DNA of 64,000 nucleotides from Bettongia penicillata ogilbyi (lineage: Eukaryota > Chordata > Mammalia > Diprotodontia > Potoroidae), in the NCBI GenBank assembly GCA_023548195.1, contig JAJHZJ010000009.1, positions 7,152,215 through 7,216,214 on the forward strand, in the 5' to 3' direction. The position numbers were made by a program, and so were the translations under genes. Positions within the stretch are counted from its first letter, which is position 1. The number at the start of each line of letters is the position of its first letter. Positions 34,266 to 46,599 of this stretch are shown here, piece after piece. Under the pieces are notes generated by a model. The model did no database searches. It saw only the letters and a program-made list of their open reading frames with translations, and was not told the DNA's origin.

Positions 34266-34444
34266 TCTTTTCAGAAAAACCTTATTTAGTGGCCCTTATT
34301 CATTAAACAAACACACAACTATACTGGGAATATGTTAGTTATTCAAATGATTGCCTCAATGAAGAACTTTAATAGATTGTTTTCATGAATGCTAGAAGTA
34401 AGAGCAAATTCACCAGCCGGGGGCTACCATCCCCAATAGGAACA

Positions 34445-34490
34445 TCTCTCTCTCTCTGTGTCTCTCTGTCTCTCTCTCTGTCTCTCTCTT
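34445..34490. repeat. (TC)n-rich simple repeat
   Basis: TCTC with TGTCTC interruptions. Confidence 0.9.
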
Positions 34491-34494
34491 TCAA

Positions 34495-35005
34495 CAATTT
34501 TTAACATTAATTTTTTTTAAAACTGTGTTTCCATTTATTGTCAGATTTGATTAAATGAAGTGATATAAAGAACTTTCTTTGTAATCTATACATAGCTTGA
34601 TAAATTTCAGCTATGATCATTGTTGATACAGGTATATCATGCTTTTAGAAAACCCAATAAGCAAAATTAAAAACTTACAGAATAGAAAAAAATTTGCATT
34701 CCAAATTCTCTCCTGTCTCCCTGAGACAGTGAGCAATTTGATATGTTATACATGTTCAATCATGCAAAGCATATTTTCATATTAGTTATGCTGTGAAAGA
34801 AAACAGAGACTAAAACCAAAACATTAAAATGAAAAAAGTGAAAAAAATATGCTGTGATGTGCATTCAGACTCCATCAGTTCTTTCTCTGGAGGTAGATAG
34901 CATTTTTCATCAAGAGTACTTTGGACTTGCCTAGGATCACTGTATTGCTTAGAATAAGTAAGTCATTCGCAATTTATCACTGTACAATACTGTTGTTCCT
35001 GTAAC
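34495..35005 (-). mobile_element. L1 3' end, minus strand
   Basis: GCAATTTGATATGTTATACATG, CATATTAGTTATGCTGTGAAAG, AGACTCCATCAGTTCTTTCTCTGG and TGCCTAGGATCACTGTATTGC follow the reversed L1 tail order, as at 58.1-58.5 kb. Confidence 0.85.
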
Positions 35006-35144
35006 CAGGTTAGTCTTAGGATGACAGACATGCACTTTGACTCCTAGCCACCACTTGAGGATTTGTCAACATGGTATGATCTGAGAAAGCCTATGGTCCA
35101 CTGGCACAACCTTTCAGAGATCAAGGGCACCTCATTGCAATTTG

Positions 35145-35390
35145 CAGTTCTTTGGTCATTATTCAGTTGTGTCCGACTCTTCATCCCATTTGGGGCTTTC
35201 TTAGAAAAGCTACTGGAGCAGTTTGCCATTTTCTTCACCCTGATTTACAGATAAGGAAACTGAGGCAAACAGGATGAAGTCACTTGCACAGGGTCACACA
35301 GCTAGTAAGTATCTGAGGCAGGATTTGATCTCAGGAAAATATGTCTTTCCTGATTCCAGGATCAACACTCCACCTACTGTTATCCTTACT
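35145..35390 (-). mobile_element. tRNA-derived SINE (SINE1/WALLSI type)
   Basis: TCATTATTCAGTTGTGTCCGACTC, TTTGGGGCTTTCTTAG, GAAACTGAGGCAAACAGG, GGGTCACACAGCTAGTAAG, ACTCCACCTACTG. Confidence 0.9.
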
Positions 35391-35639
35391 GACATTCTCT
35401 CATGACTTTTCTCTTCTAATCTGTTGATCTGTTTCTTCCTTCGTTGCTTCTGCCTTAAAAAACAAACAAAAATACTTCCTCTCTTTACTACTTCTTGGCT
35501 TTTTCCCCTCCTGGCCTTGCCTTTCTGTCTTTTTTACCTCTAATTTTTACTTTTCATCCTCTCCAGCCACGACTCCCCTATATGTATCACCCTATTCTCC
35601 TCTCCATCTCCCCCATTCCTACTCCCTGATCTACCCTTT

Positions 35640-35745
35640 TGAAGGCAGGAACTTTCCTTCGTTTTTTTTCTTTATTTCTCTAACATTCAGTATTATGCTT
35701 GGCGTATAATAAGCACTTAATACTTTTTCATTCATTCATCTTATT
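35640..35745 (+). mobile_element. L2 3' tail
   Basis: GAAGGCAGGAACTTTCC, then TGCTTGGCGTATAATAAGCACTTAATAC and CATTCATTCATC. Confidence 0.65.
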
Positions 35746-35999
35746 TATTTTTCCCTCCTGATCTCTTTCTTCACTATCCCATCTTGGAGACCTTTGTTTT
35801 CTCTGGTTCTATTTATGACTCTCACTGCTCCAAGTCTCTGGCTTTGAGATTTTCATTTAATCAAACTTCACTATTTTGCATTCCTTGGGGAAAATCCATC
35901 TGAATTAATGCAAAGTTCCAGTCAAGGAACATCTTTCCAGAAAGGTAGCAGTTGTATTATTTCCAAGGGAAATATAAACTGCAATTCAAAACAGAGATT

Positions 36000-38600
36000 T
36001 GATTCAGTTTTTCTTAAATTTAGCATGACTTTGAGTTTACTCAAGTCATTGGAAATCTTTCATTTTAGCCATATAAGTGAATGAATATGAAACTGCTCAT
36101 GATTGTCAGGTGGGACCCCTGTATTTGAGGGCCCAGAGGACGATCAACCGTGAAGGACCCCTTCTCTTAGTCTTTCTTTCTGAGAGAAATGATTATTCTT
36201 CTCTTACTAATAGCCAATCATTGAATTAGGACTAAGGTTATTTTTCCCCTTTCTATTTCTTCATTAAGAAATCAAAACCTGTAGGCTATTCAGTCAGCTT
36301 TTGAAATGCAGGGATGATGAAATCTTGGGGAAAACTGGGAAGACTTAGATCTGATCAAAGGCAAAGAAATTCTAGTTTAGGTGAGTTGGTGGACTCCAGC
36401 CCATTGCGTTTTAGTCAGACAGTTCTGAATGGAAGTGGGTTCCCCCTTTTGTCTAGAATACCCTAGATGGGGTGGTACGGGCATAGATGAGTCTGAGTCT
36501 GTTTGTCTACGACTGAGTAATCATGTCCCTGAGGCCCACCCTGCATTATAATAATCATTCTCTCATTATGTATTAACCAATCAGAGTTGATTTCTACCCT
36601 TAGGAATACCCATTCTTCCAAGGGCACATAAGCATTGAGTAGGTTCCATGAGGGGTCTTTGATTTAGAAGAGATGGTCAAATGGTCATCCTTTTATTAAT
36701 TACTCCTTAGCATGATTAATAAAATAATTAATTACCTCAAAACTATGTCTTTTGAACTTTATATACATTACAGTTCAATACTACCATCTCTTCTACATGT
36801 TGATCTTCCTTACCACTAGGAGACCTGGGTTCAAATAATGGGAGCACCATGACAGTGAGAACCCAGCCTAGTAGCAAGAACATTTATAAAGTGATAAACT
36901 CACATTTCCAGGAGCAGGTGGGTTTCCCCAATAATTATCCTACAAAACAGACTCCTAAATAGTAACCTTCTAATATCACTGACTCCATTGGGATGAAGGC
37001 ATCAATTAAGGTAGTCCCTTTCATTCAGATGGCAGATTGGTATGCAACCCAGAGTTGCCTAGATTTTTAGGCAGTTACAAATAAGGGAGTTCATCTGTCC
37101 AAAAATCATTTCACAGGTATCACACATAATTCTACTGGCCAGGGTCAGATAGCCGTTAGTACTATAGTCAGAAACTAGATGCTTTGTTCACCCTCTTTCC
37201 TTACAAAATCTTCTGCAAATTCCTGTTTCCTATAGATCCCTCTCCCTGCCCCCAGAAAAAGGGGCTATATTAGGTCCTTAGTTTACTAGATGGAATTAAA
37301 GGGTGAATGTAAAACAGTACAAATAATAGTACTTTTTTATACATTGGAGACTTTTTTTATGCAGTGGAGCTTCATACACAGCCTCCAAAAGGGGTTATGC
37401 ATTAGCCTCTTCAGGGGCTGCTGGCATCTGTCCACCCTCTCATCAGGGGTGTGTAGAAGGACAAGGTGGTGAGAAGGAAATAATAGGAATGTCTTCCTCC
37501 TGAATACATATAGCTAGCTGCATTTTCCTGTCCTAGCTCCAGTCCTACTGTGGATTCTTAGAGCAAAATTCAGCAAAGCAGCTACTTAGTGGCTAGGACA
37601 TTGACTGGGAAGACTGTTTCTTCCCATCCTGTCTCAATTGTAGCATTGCCTGTGGAGATAGGAGCACCCAAGTGTCTAGTGCCATCTCACAATCACACCA
37701 CCCATGTTTCAGTCTGGGTGAAATCTTTGATGGTCCTAGTTATCTAAGACCTTCAGCTTAACAGCTATATATAACTTGCTTTTCCAATTGTCTCCTATGT
37801 CTCAAAGTATGACTGATTTCTCCAGATCTCAAAGTTTTCATGTCACTGTCTCCCCTAAGTCTTTACTTCTTTAACTGCATCTCTCAGGAAAGAACTTAAA
37901 ACCCCTGACCCATCACCTTTCCCAAGGGTTCTGGGTTGGGCTTTTCCAGCCTTCTCCCCTCCCCCATATGGCTAGCCACACTGCCTGGACAGGTAGGGAA
38001 TCATCAGCTACATTCCTTCCGGTAAGATGGAGAGACATCAGGCCTTACCCCAACCAACAGGGAAACCTGTTTTTATCTATTGCTCCCCCAATTATTAGAA
38101 TTTGAATTGTTCAAAAGCAGGGACTGTCTAGCTTCTGTTTGTACCCCTAGCAAATAGTGTTTAATATATGCTTTTACATTCATTCATTCATTTGCATTAA
38201 GGAGAGGATTAGGTGAAAGCATAAACAAACACCAGGAACATTCAAAAGACACCCCCCCAACCCCCATGTGCATCTAGGGCATCTTGGCATCTAAATTTGA
38301 ATTTTTTTGATTGGATGACCTCTTTCCCTAGTCTATGGATTTTCTTTCCCTTCATTTGACTAGTTCAATTTCCTCACCAGAGAGGATATCTCTTGTGATT
38401 CCAGCTTCATGGATTCCAGTATATGGATAGTTACAAATTCAGTAGTTCTGGGAGTCATACTAGCTGCTATGTACATGAATCCTGTTCTTGTATAGAGTTC
38501 TCCGTATTGCTTTGTATGTGAATCCTGTATACTTTTCCCTACACCCAGAGAAGACTTTTGATCAATTTATAGTCAAGAAAAGGCACTTTTTATGGTAGCA
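36000..38600 (+). repeat. unknown 36-46 kb unit, copy 1, split by about 2 kb
   Basis: The left piece (36010-36118) matches 39170-39265 (TTTACTCAAGTCATTGG.., TGAATGAATATGAAACTGC, CATGATTGTCAGG). The right piece (38195-38590) resumes at the next matching base block (TTAAGGAGAGGATTAGG.., CATTTGACTAGTTCAATTTCC, CTTTTGATCAATTTATAG). The sequence between them is unassigned except an L2 3' tail at about 38090-38195. Confidence 0.6.
36119..38089. other. unassigned insert in copy 1
   Basis: Nearly 2 kb with no recognised repeat family or gene, separating the two halves of copy 1. AT-rich TTAATAAAATAATTAATTACC near 36714 is the only notable block. Confidence 0.45.
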
Positions 38601-39095
38601 AAGAATCAAAAAGGTGACCGCTGACCAAAGATTAGAAAACAAATTGGAAATGAATGAAGTGGAATATTACTGCACCATAAGAAATAATGAATATGAAGAC
38701 TTCAGAGAAACATTTGGGGGGGACTTATATAAATTCATGCAGTGAATTTTGTAAGAACCAGGAAGAAAATACATACAATAACTACAACAATGTAAATGGA
38801 AATAACGACAATAGCAACGGCAATCAAAAAAAATTGACTGATATAGAATTATAATAGAATGTCATCCTGAAGAAGATATGAGAAAATTAACTTTCTGCCT
38901 TTATTTGTAGATGGGAAAGACTATGGATATAGGACACAATGTCAAATTCAATTGATATGTTGAGTGTTTCTGAATTTTTTTCTCTTTTTAATTTTTTTGT
39001 TACAAAGGATGGCTCTCTTGGTGGTGAGGGGAAAGAATATATTTGGAAATGAAGTAAATATAAAAAGAAAAAAAGTAAAAAATTAAAACATGATT
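38600..39095 (+). mobile_element. L1 3' fragment
   Basis: GGAATATTACTGCACCATAAGAAATAATGAATATG, CATGCAGTG..AGAACCAGGAAG, ACAATAACTACAACAATG and an A-rich end near 39090 follow L1 3' order. Confidence 0.75.
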
Positions 39096-39119
39096 ATCTT
39101 TCAGAAGTTTTAAAGAAAA

Positions 39120-39603
39120 GACAACTGTCCCCAAGTTTTCCACTTGGGAAACCTGAAATTTCCTTTAAATTTAGTGTTAGAATCCACTCAAGCTATTTGG
39201 AATTTCTCTTTGTAGCTGATTGAGTGAATGAGGAGACTATTCATGATGGTCAGGATTCGGTGGATGGATGTTAAGGAGAGGCTTAGGGAAACAGGCAAAT
39301 CAACGTCCTATAAAACTTCAAGAGATGTGAATTATAGAGGGCTCCAGGGGTCTCCATTTGGATTTCTGGGAAGGATGACAGTTCTTTCCTTCTCTTTGGC
39401 TTCTCCTTCTATTTGACTCTCTGATAAAGATGACTTTCTTGTCCACAAAAATAGCTCTTGTAATTCTGACTGAAATATGTAAGCAGGTTTAATTGCCTTG
39501 TACCTTATATACCATACAACCTCAGAGCCAAGAAAGCTTTTGATGAAATTTATCGTCCTGCAGAGATAGCTGTTGTTTTTTGTGAAAGTAAAACAGATCC
39601 TCA
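39120..39603 (+). repeat. unknown 36-46 kb unit, copy 2
   Basis: Aligned by eye with copies 3 and 4: TTTCTCTTTGTAGCTGATTGAG, TTCATGATGGTCAGG, GGCTCCAGGGGTCTCC, TGTAATTCTGACTGAAAT and GAAAGCTTTTGATGAAATT occur in the same order with similar spacing. Confidence 0.7.
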
Positions 39604-39870
39604 TTGCCTGGGGAATTGCTTAAACAAATTGTGATACATGAATGTACCGTTAGATTAGAATTTCCCAAGATAAGACCAGTGTAAAGAATTTAGAGAACTT
39701 TGAGGTGATATATCTGAATTGATGCAGAGTAAAGGTAGCAAAACCAGGAATAATACACACAATGATAACAGTACTGCAATACCAAAAGGAAGGCCAAAAG
39801 TGAAGAGTTGTCTGTTTATAATGACCAAGTAGAGATGAGAAAACATCCTTCCTTTCCTGGTTTTGTTCTG
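39604..39870 (+). mobile_element. L1 3' fragment
   Basis: GGGGAATTGCTTAAACAAATTGTG, TGATGCAGAGTAAAGGTAGCAAAACCAGGA and ACACACAATGATAACAG are L1 3' blocks. They start directly after copy 2, as the L1 at 38600 does after copy 1. Confidence 0.7.
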
Positions 39871-40600
39871 TATTACTGAATCTTGCATAAATACTGATAC
39901 TGTTTAATATGAGAATTCTGGAACCACTAGATTGCTTGTATTTAAATAGACCTAAAGGCTTATCTTTTGTGAAAGTAAAATTCATTACAATTTTGTAGGA
40001 TGAAAATGCCTATCCACAAATAATTGATATTCTTGGCTCCTTTTCTTACTGACCCTACTTTTCCTGATGGTGAGTTTGTAGTTCCATTTGTTTTGCTCTG
40101 ACAGTAGGAAGGAATTTCGGGTGCCCTTTATGATAAGGGGTCCAGAGGAAAATGCTTGGATCTCTATGGGGATCACTTATGCTAGAAGGACCCCTAGAAA
40201 GTTTTGGTGTGCCCTTTGTTGAAAGGGACACTTTTTTGTTTTGGTGTGCACTCTGTAGAGAGGGATGCTTTTTCTGTACACCCCAGTTGTATAGCCTGGC
40301 TTACGCACTGAATAAATCATTGGAAGAGTTTCTATGTGAGACAGTTTTCTCATCTGAGAAAGGGTCAGTACCAAGTTGACTCCTGGTCCCAGAACCCTGT
40401 GGGGAGAGCTCCATGTGGTTTGGAAAGCTTAATGTGGACCAAATTTCTGTTCAAGAAATCTTCTGTCACACAATTCATTAGGGCTACCCATAAAACCCTG
40501 AGAGGAAGCATGGCAGTTATGCACTGGGGACCCAGCCTATCAGTATGAGTGAAAGCTATAGTTCCTGCTCAGAACACGGGCTACACTGAAATCACCTAAC
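39871..40600. other. unassigned, possible LTR fragment
   Basis: TACGCACTGAATAAATCATTGG near 40301-40322 could be an LTR polyadenylation region. The GGTGTGC..AGAGGGA/GAAAGGGA motif occurs twice just before it. Not enough for a firm call. Confidence 0.25.
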
Positions 40601-42640
40601 TGGGATACAAGTGGATACACCAATAGGAGCTGGGGAATGGCCCTAGAGACCTTGTTCTGGGCTTTCTCCAAGGCGAATGAAAGATGAACTCCAACAAGAG
40701 TTCCTATTCAAAACACAGGTTCGAGTCTGTCTTTCTTGAGCTTCAGCATTAGCTTATGCTTACTCAAGGCAATGCAATCTCTCTTTGTAGCTAGCTGAAT
40801 GAATGAACACGAGATTACTAATGACCATCTGGTTTGATTAGAAGTTAGGGAGAGGTCTAAATAAAATCAAAATAAAACCAAGAATATCATTCATGAATTG
40901 TGGAGAAGTGAATTCTAGAGGATCCAGGAATCTCCCCTTGGATTTCTGGTGCTAGGTAAGAGTTCCATCCTTTGTATTTTGATTATTTCTTCTTTCATCT
41001 AACCAGATCATTTTCTCACCCATAAAGACATTTCTGTGATTCTGACTGAAATTAATGTCTAGTCTTATTGCCCAGAAGACCTGGGAATCATGTTCTGACA
41101 GCTCTATTCCAGAATTATTTTCATTCAACTTTTGCTCTCCAATTCATGGAAGCTTTTGATGAATGTATGGTTATGAAAACCAGCTGAATCCATTTTTTTC
41201 CATCTAAGAACCCTGATTTTTCTTTGAGTGCTATTAATTCCAGTCCATCCTCTGGCCCTGAATCTCATCATTCATAATAGCTGAGATTCCTCTCCTACTC
41301 TTTGAGATACTAGAGGAGTCAGCTGTGAATAAGGCAATTAGGAGAGATTTCTTATCTAAGGTATTGAATGTGGATGGTAGAACAACTAGGCCATTTCAAT
41401 CACATTTCATTTTCAAGGGCAAAGAAATAAAGCAGACAAATAAAAAAAACTAAATAGTTTTAGAACTTGGGAATTTCTGTAGGTACCCGACCTCTGACTT
41501 GACACTTGGATTGCACTGTTGCTATATATGAGTTGACACTAGGCATTCAGAACCTATGGCTTGGCCGTGAAGGTTCTAGATTTGCAAGAGCCCAGTGATC
41601 AGAGTACAGCTGCTATCGATGGATGTTGTGGCATAAATATCCATAGTGGAAGATGACACAGATTTGCTGATTTGTGGGAAATCTCACTGATCTAGAAATT
41701 ACTGGAATTGGTAGAAATAAAATTTTACTTTATCTAACTATAGTAGAAGTTCATAAGCAAGTTGAACGTGGCAAAGGGGTCCTCCCTATTAGGGGGTTTT
41801 CTCCATGATCAATAACTTCTCAGAAGGATAGAACTTTTAGAAAAGGGCCCACTCAAGGGAGGTGCCATCCTAAAAGATTCAGGTGTAACATTTGGAAGAA
41901 GGGCCCTCCTGGGTATGACTTTTCAATAGATGATTTCTTATGATAATATTGACCATTCCCTGTATTCCTTATCAATTCATTTAAAATCTTGTTTCAACAG
42001 GAGCATATAACTTTTTTTTTCTATTCTTGTCAGGGACTCACTGTAATGCTTTTTTTTTGGAGAAGTGTGAGCAGCTAGATGGCACAGTGGATAGAGTGCC
42101 AGGCCTGGATTTGGGAAGACTCAGATTCCCAAGTCCAAATCCAGCCACAGACCCTTAGTAGCCATGTGACTCTGGGCAAGTCATTTAACCCTGATTGCTG
42201 TAGCTCCTCATCTATAAAATGATTGGAAGAAAGAAATGGCAAATCATTCCATTATCTTTGCCAAGGAAACCCCAGATGGGGTCACAAAGAGTTGGACATG
42301 ACTGAACAATTTTTTTTTTTAAACAACTTACAGTTTCTCTTTCCTGTGGCCCTCCTCCACAAAGAAATTACCCAATTTTGTATCATTTGTGTTTTAGTTC
42401 AGGAAAAAGAAAGAAATGAGGCAATATCTAAAAGTGTACTATTTGCTATAAGGTAGCTCTTATCTTTCAAATATCCTGAGATCTAAAACTTTCAGTTCGG
42501 CCCTAAAGAACTCTTACTATATCTCCCTCCCCTAAATCTAGGAGAGGTACAAACCTAAAAAGGGTGAGAACTGCTTAATGCCACCCTTGCCCTATCCTTT
42601 ACATCTAGATTCACAATTCTAATACAAATTCAGTAGACAG
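40600..42640 (+). repeat. unknown 36-46 kb unit, copy 3
   Basis: The longest copy; it aligns with 43815-45670 over about 1.8 kb after excluding a SINE. Shared ordered blocks include GGGCTTTCTCCAAGG, TAGCTAGCTGAATGAATGAAC, GATTCTGACTGAAAT, ATTTGTGGGAAATCTCACTGA and TTTCAACAGGAGCATATAAC. No coding frame is conserved that I can see. Confidence 0.65.
42062..42310 (+). mobile_element. tRNA-derived SINE (SINE1/WALLSI type), full length
   Basis: GAGCAGCTAGATGGCACAGTGGATAGAGTG (A-box region), AAGTCCAAATCCAG (B-box), CATGTGACTCTGGGCAAGTC, GAAATGGCAAATCATTCC, GGGGTCACAAAGAGTTGGACATGAC, T/A-rich end. It interrupts copy 3. Confidence 0.95.
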
Positions 42641-42806
42641 AGAAGAGGTTGTGCTTTGAACTAAATTCTAGAGATGGGAAATGAGGTTTTATCTCCAGTT
42701 GCCAGGTCCTCTGAGGACCCTAGCTTTCTTACCATGGTCCTGATAATTCTAGACCGAAGTAGGGTGAATAGTTCATGAGATTTTCACTAGTTTCTCAGAA
42801 ATCATT

Positions 42807-43505
42807 TGTAATGTTAAGGTAATTTGAAGATCTTTCCTGCCTCCTAATAGGCCCATGTGACCTGCTTTGAGCTTTAGCCCAGCCCATAGCTTTAGTCACA
42901 GGAAGCCCATGTTGGGAGGAGCTTGCTAAACAGGTGGAGCAAGAAGAAAGAGTGAGGTAGAGCTGAGAAAGAGACAGGAGGCAGAGTAGAGCAGAGCAGC
43001 TAGCCTGGGTGAGAGAGGGACATTTTGCCTAAGGGAGCTTATATGTGGGGAGGCCTGATGAAGGAAGGCTTCGGGATGATGGTCCTCCCGCTATTAGTAA
43101 TGAGTACAAACTTCCTTGTTACTATGGTGGAATTGACATTCTGGTATCTGAACAGATATTTTGGTTTTGTCTTTGAGGAAGAGAGTTTTATATTTTGCGA
43201 ATTTACCCTGGAAATATACCTGCATATTCATAGCAGCTGCTGTGGGTATTGCATTGGTACTACACCATGGAAAGAGTATAGACTCTATCCTAACATGTAC
43301 GATCAGTGCCCAGAGGCCCCAATAGCCTGGAAATTCTCTTACTACTGTATAAAGTGAGGTTTCCTCCTCAAGCTCTCCTCATCTGGTGTATAAGAATCCC
43401 TATGTCTTCTACACAGCCAGGGTTGAATCAGTATAGCAGAAAGGAGCCAAGAACGCACACCATGGCAATATCTAGAGTGAAGGGTATAGTTGTATAATGG
43501 GAAAT
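42807..43505 (+). mobile_element. LTR-like sequence, second copy
   Basis: It begins TGTAATGTTAAGGTAATTTG and follows the same order as the minus-strand copy at 2225-3045: AAGATCTTTCC, TAATAGGCCC, GGGAGGAGCTTGCTAAACAGG, then the ORF block. The 61-bp tandem repeats are absent. The right boundary is uncertain, and the AATAAATG of the other copy is not conserved here. Confidence 0.5.
43025..43357 (+). other. LTR-embedded 110-codon open frame
   Basis: An intact frame from ATG to TGA within the second LTR-like copy. The N-terminal half is hydrophobic and aligns with the 72-codon frame at 2381-2599 (shared NFLVTMV, LN-K/R, then ES). The C-terminal half is Cys-rich and diverges. Unrecognised; it may be a relic of a once-translated LTR frame or chance. 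Confidence 0.3.
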
Positions 43506-43814
43506 TGAGACCATTTCCAGGACCATTGAGAAGTCTCAGGTCTGAGGCACAAAACTATTGCCAGAAGGTGGCATTAGGTCTTTCCTGCTCACCACCATCA
43601 GTGTCCCCACCATGCACTAGCTCTTGAGCCCCTATCTTACACTCAGCAAGAGCCCTGTGTAGTGCCTAGAGAGAAAATGTACCGCTGTGTTGTGCCATAA
43701 AAAAGGAGCCCAAACCTAAGCCTACCAAAGAATAAGTTTTTTAATATTGTGGGCTTTGGATGCAGGCCTTTTCTGCTGTCTTCCACAATATTACCTTCTG
43801 ATATCATTCAAATG
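43506..43814. other. unassigned sequence
   Basis: Lies between the LTR and copy 4; no recognised feature. Confidence 0.4.
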
Positions 43815-45670
43815 GCATAAAAGTCAATAAGCCAACTGGAGCTTGGAAAGGGCCCTAAAGAACTGGACTTTCTCCATGGGGATTAGAGGATGAAATGCCA
43901 ACAAGGCTCCACGAAACACAGATGTGACTCTGGTGTGTGTGTGTGTGTTTATCTTTCGTTTGGCTATCTCAAGCCATGGGACACCTCTTTTTATAGCTCG
44001 CTGCATGACTAAACTCAAGATTACCCATGATAATCAGGTTTGAGAGGATGTTATAGGAAGGATTGTGTGAATATATAAATGAACATCAAGGAATCTTCAT
44101 GACCTGTAGGGATATGAATTATGGAGGGCTCTAGCCATCTCCATTTAAATTCCTGGCACAATTGGAACTAGAATTCCAAACATAGTCTTTGGACTTTCCC
44201 CTCATGTGATCAGGTCAGTTTTGTCAACCACAAAGGTCTTTCCTATGATTCTGACTGAAATCAATGGACAATCTTATGACTCCAGGAACCTGAAAACCAT
44301 ATTCTAATCATCTTGTTCTAAAATTTCTATTTTTACTCCAGCTCTGCTATTAGTCCCCCAAAAAATCTATGATGAAATTATAGTTATGACTATTTTTAAA
44401 ATCTCAGAATCCTGAAAATTCTATGGATACTATGGGTTCTAGTCAAGTCATTCAACTTCACCCATCACAGATATGATTCTTTTCGTGGATTGTGAGGTAT
44501 GGTAAATATCAACTTCAAATAAGGAAACTCAGAGAGATTTCTTGACTAAAGCATGAAATGTGGATGGTAGGACAAATGCTTCTTAGTTATTTCGATCCCA
44601 TTCCATTTTCAATGGCAAAGATGGAAAACAGACAAAACAACAAATAGTCCTTTCAGAATTTGAGGCTTCCTGGGACTATATCATCACTTCATCACCCCTA
44701 GCATTGTTGCTATATTTGAATTTCCTCTAGACTCTCAGAGACCATGCCTTGGCACTGATGAGGTCCTAGTTTCTTTAGGAGTTCCTATGGTCACAATGTA
44801 ATTGCTATTGTTAGATGTTTCAACTTAAATTTCCATGGGAGGTAGAGAGGCTGAGGAGAGGTAGAAAAAAAAATTGATGACTGGTGGGAAATATCATTGA
44901 CTTGGAGATTATTGGAATTGTCAGAGAAGAACTAACTAATCTCAAATGGTACAAATTTTTAAGTGCCAATATGCCATAAAAATCAATATACTACAAAATG
45001 GTTCCAGAGGCCTTTTAGTGGGCTTTCTCTAAGGTTTACCATATTTGGAAGGGAAATTGATCCAGATTCCACCTTAGAATCTTCAGGTCCTACATTTGGA
45101 GGGAGAGCCTTTTTAGGGATGACTTTTGAAAGGCCATTCCCCATAAGAGGATGAATTTATTGAGCAACCTGTAGTAATCTCATCAAAACAGATACAATCC
45201 TATTTCAACAGAAGTATATAACAAAGTTATTTCTCTATTCTGGTCGATGGCTCATTGTAATGCTTCCTTAAAAATAATGTTTTTCCTTTCCCCTACTGCT
45301 CCACCACAAGGAAAATGCCTGGTTTTGTAGCATCAAGTTCCACTTCTGTCATCCTGGCTGTATGATACTGAGCAAGATACTTAAACTCACAGCGCCCAAG
45401 GCAACATTCTGAGAATCTAAATTGCAGAGAAGGTGTCAACCTGTATTGATAGAGGATATTTCCTCACCTTGAAGTTCTCTATACAAAAAACATCACAAGT
45501 CCAATTTGGTAGTAATAATTTCTCCAATCTCTTGACATCTCTACCAAGAAAACTTACTCAATTCCCAAAAACCTTCCAATATGATCTTCCTCCCATACAG
45601 GAGTGACAATTCTGAGTTTCTTAATGTCATCCTACATGCTTCCCATTTAGATTCAAAGTTATCATGCTAT
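43815..45670 (+). repeat. unknown 36-46 kb unit, copy 4
   Basis: Matches copy 3 in order: AACTGGAGCTTGGAAAGGGCCC, GGACTTTCTCCATGG, TATGATTCTGACTGAAATCAATG, GGTGGGAAATATCATTGA, CATTTGGAGGGAGAGCC, TTTCAACAGAAGTATATAAC. Identity by eye is roughly 60-70%. Confidence 0.65.
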
Positions 45671-46599
45671 TTGAGCCAAAGGAAGACTGGGTTCATCTGC
45701 TGCCTTATCTCCAATATCAGGTGAAAAGAGGAGTCAAATGGTCCTCTAACCCCAAACATTTTATCTCCTGCTAGGCAAAGCATTTCCCTTAAGGAAAGGT
45801 GGCAAGGGGTTCAATGGGTACCTTCCTTTTGCCCCAAAGTAATGACTTCCATGAGTCACCACAAGGCAACTTCTTCTTTAACTACCTTTTGCTGCTGCCC
45901 TGATCTCCCAAATGGGATATGGAGAACCTATAGTACAAAGAGGAGTATCCTTTCCTTTAACCTCAGGCCTTCCATCTTTTGCTGTGCCTATCCCCTGAAA
46001 GAAAAGGAACAGGAAAGTTGGTGGGGAATAGGATTCCTGCTGTATTGGATCAATTTCTATCTCCTGCTGTGCCTTTTTCTGCCTAATTTCCAACCTTCAG
46101 AGAGAAAAGGAGAAGTGAAGCAGGGCCTCCCATCTCATACCGCACTTGCCTCCAACTCATCCTCCAACCTTCTTTGGGAAGAATGGTGCCCTCCACTCAA
46201 TGATGAACATCCTCATACTTGGTTATACCCTACTTATCCCAGTGATTCTGAGCCCCTATAGGTCATCATCCAAAACTTGTTCACTACCCCCACCACAGGA
46301 CTCCTTATTCTCATCCCTCTCAACTTTCCTACCTCAAAGTTTCAACCAAATACCACCCATACTTTCCCCTGTGCCCTGTGGGATGTCTGTTCCATAAGTA
46401 CTAAACTTCATCCTTTATTTTCTTCCTACTTCTACCTACCAGGTATTACTTAAACCTGGTTCTCATTAGGTGATACAGCCTCCTTGGTCACCCTTTCCAG
46501 TACTAGCTGTACTCATTCTCCTTGGTTCTCTTAGGCACATACATCCTCCCATTATCTATTGTGTTGCTAAGGCCTGTTGATTTCATCTCTGTAATATTT
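45671..46599. other. unassigned sequence
   Basis: A 139-codon frame at 45842-46261 (plus) shows no domain or codon pattern that would support a gene. Pyrimidine-rich non-coding sequence otherwise. Confidence 0.4.

Noticed and set aside
45842..46261. 139-codon plus-strand frame
   Set aside because: No recognisable domain or homologous frame in the window, with pyrimidine-rich composition.
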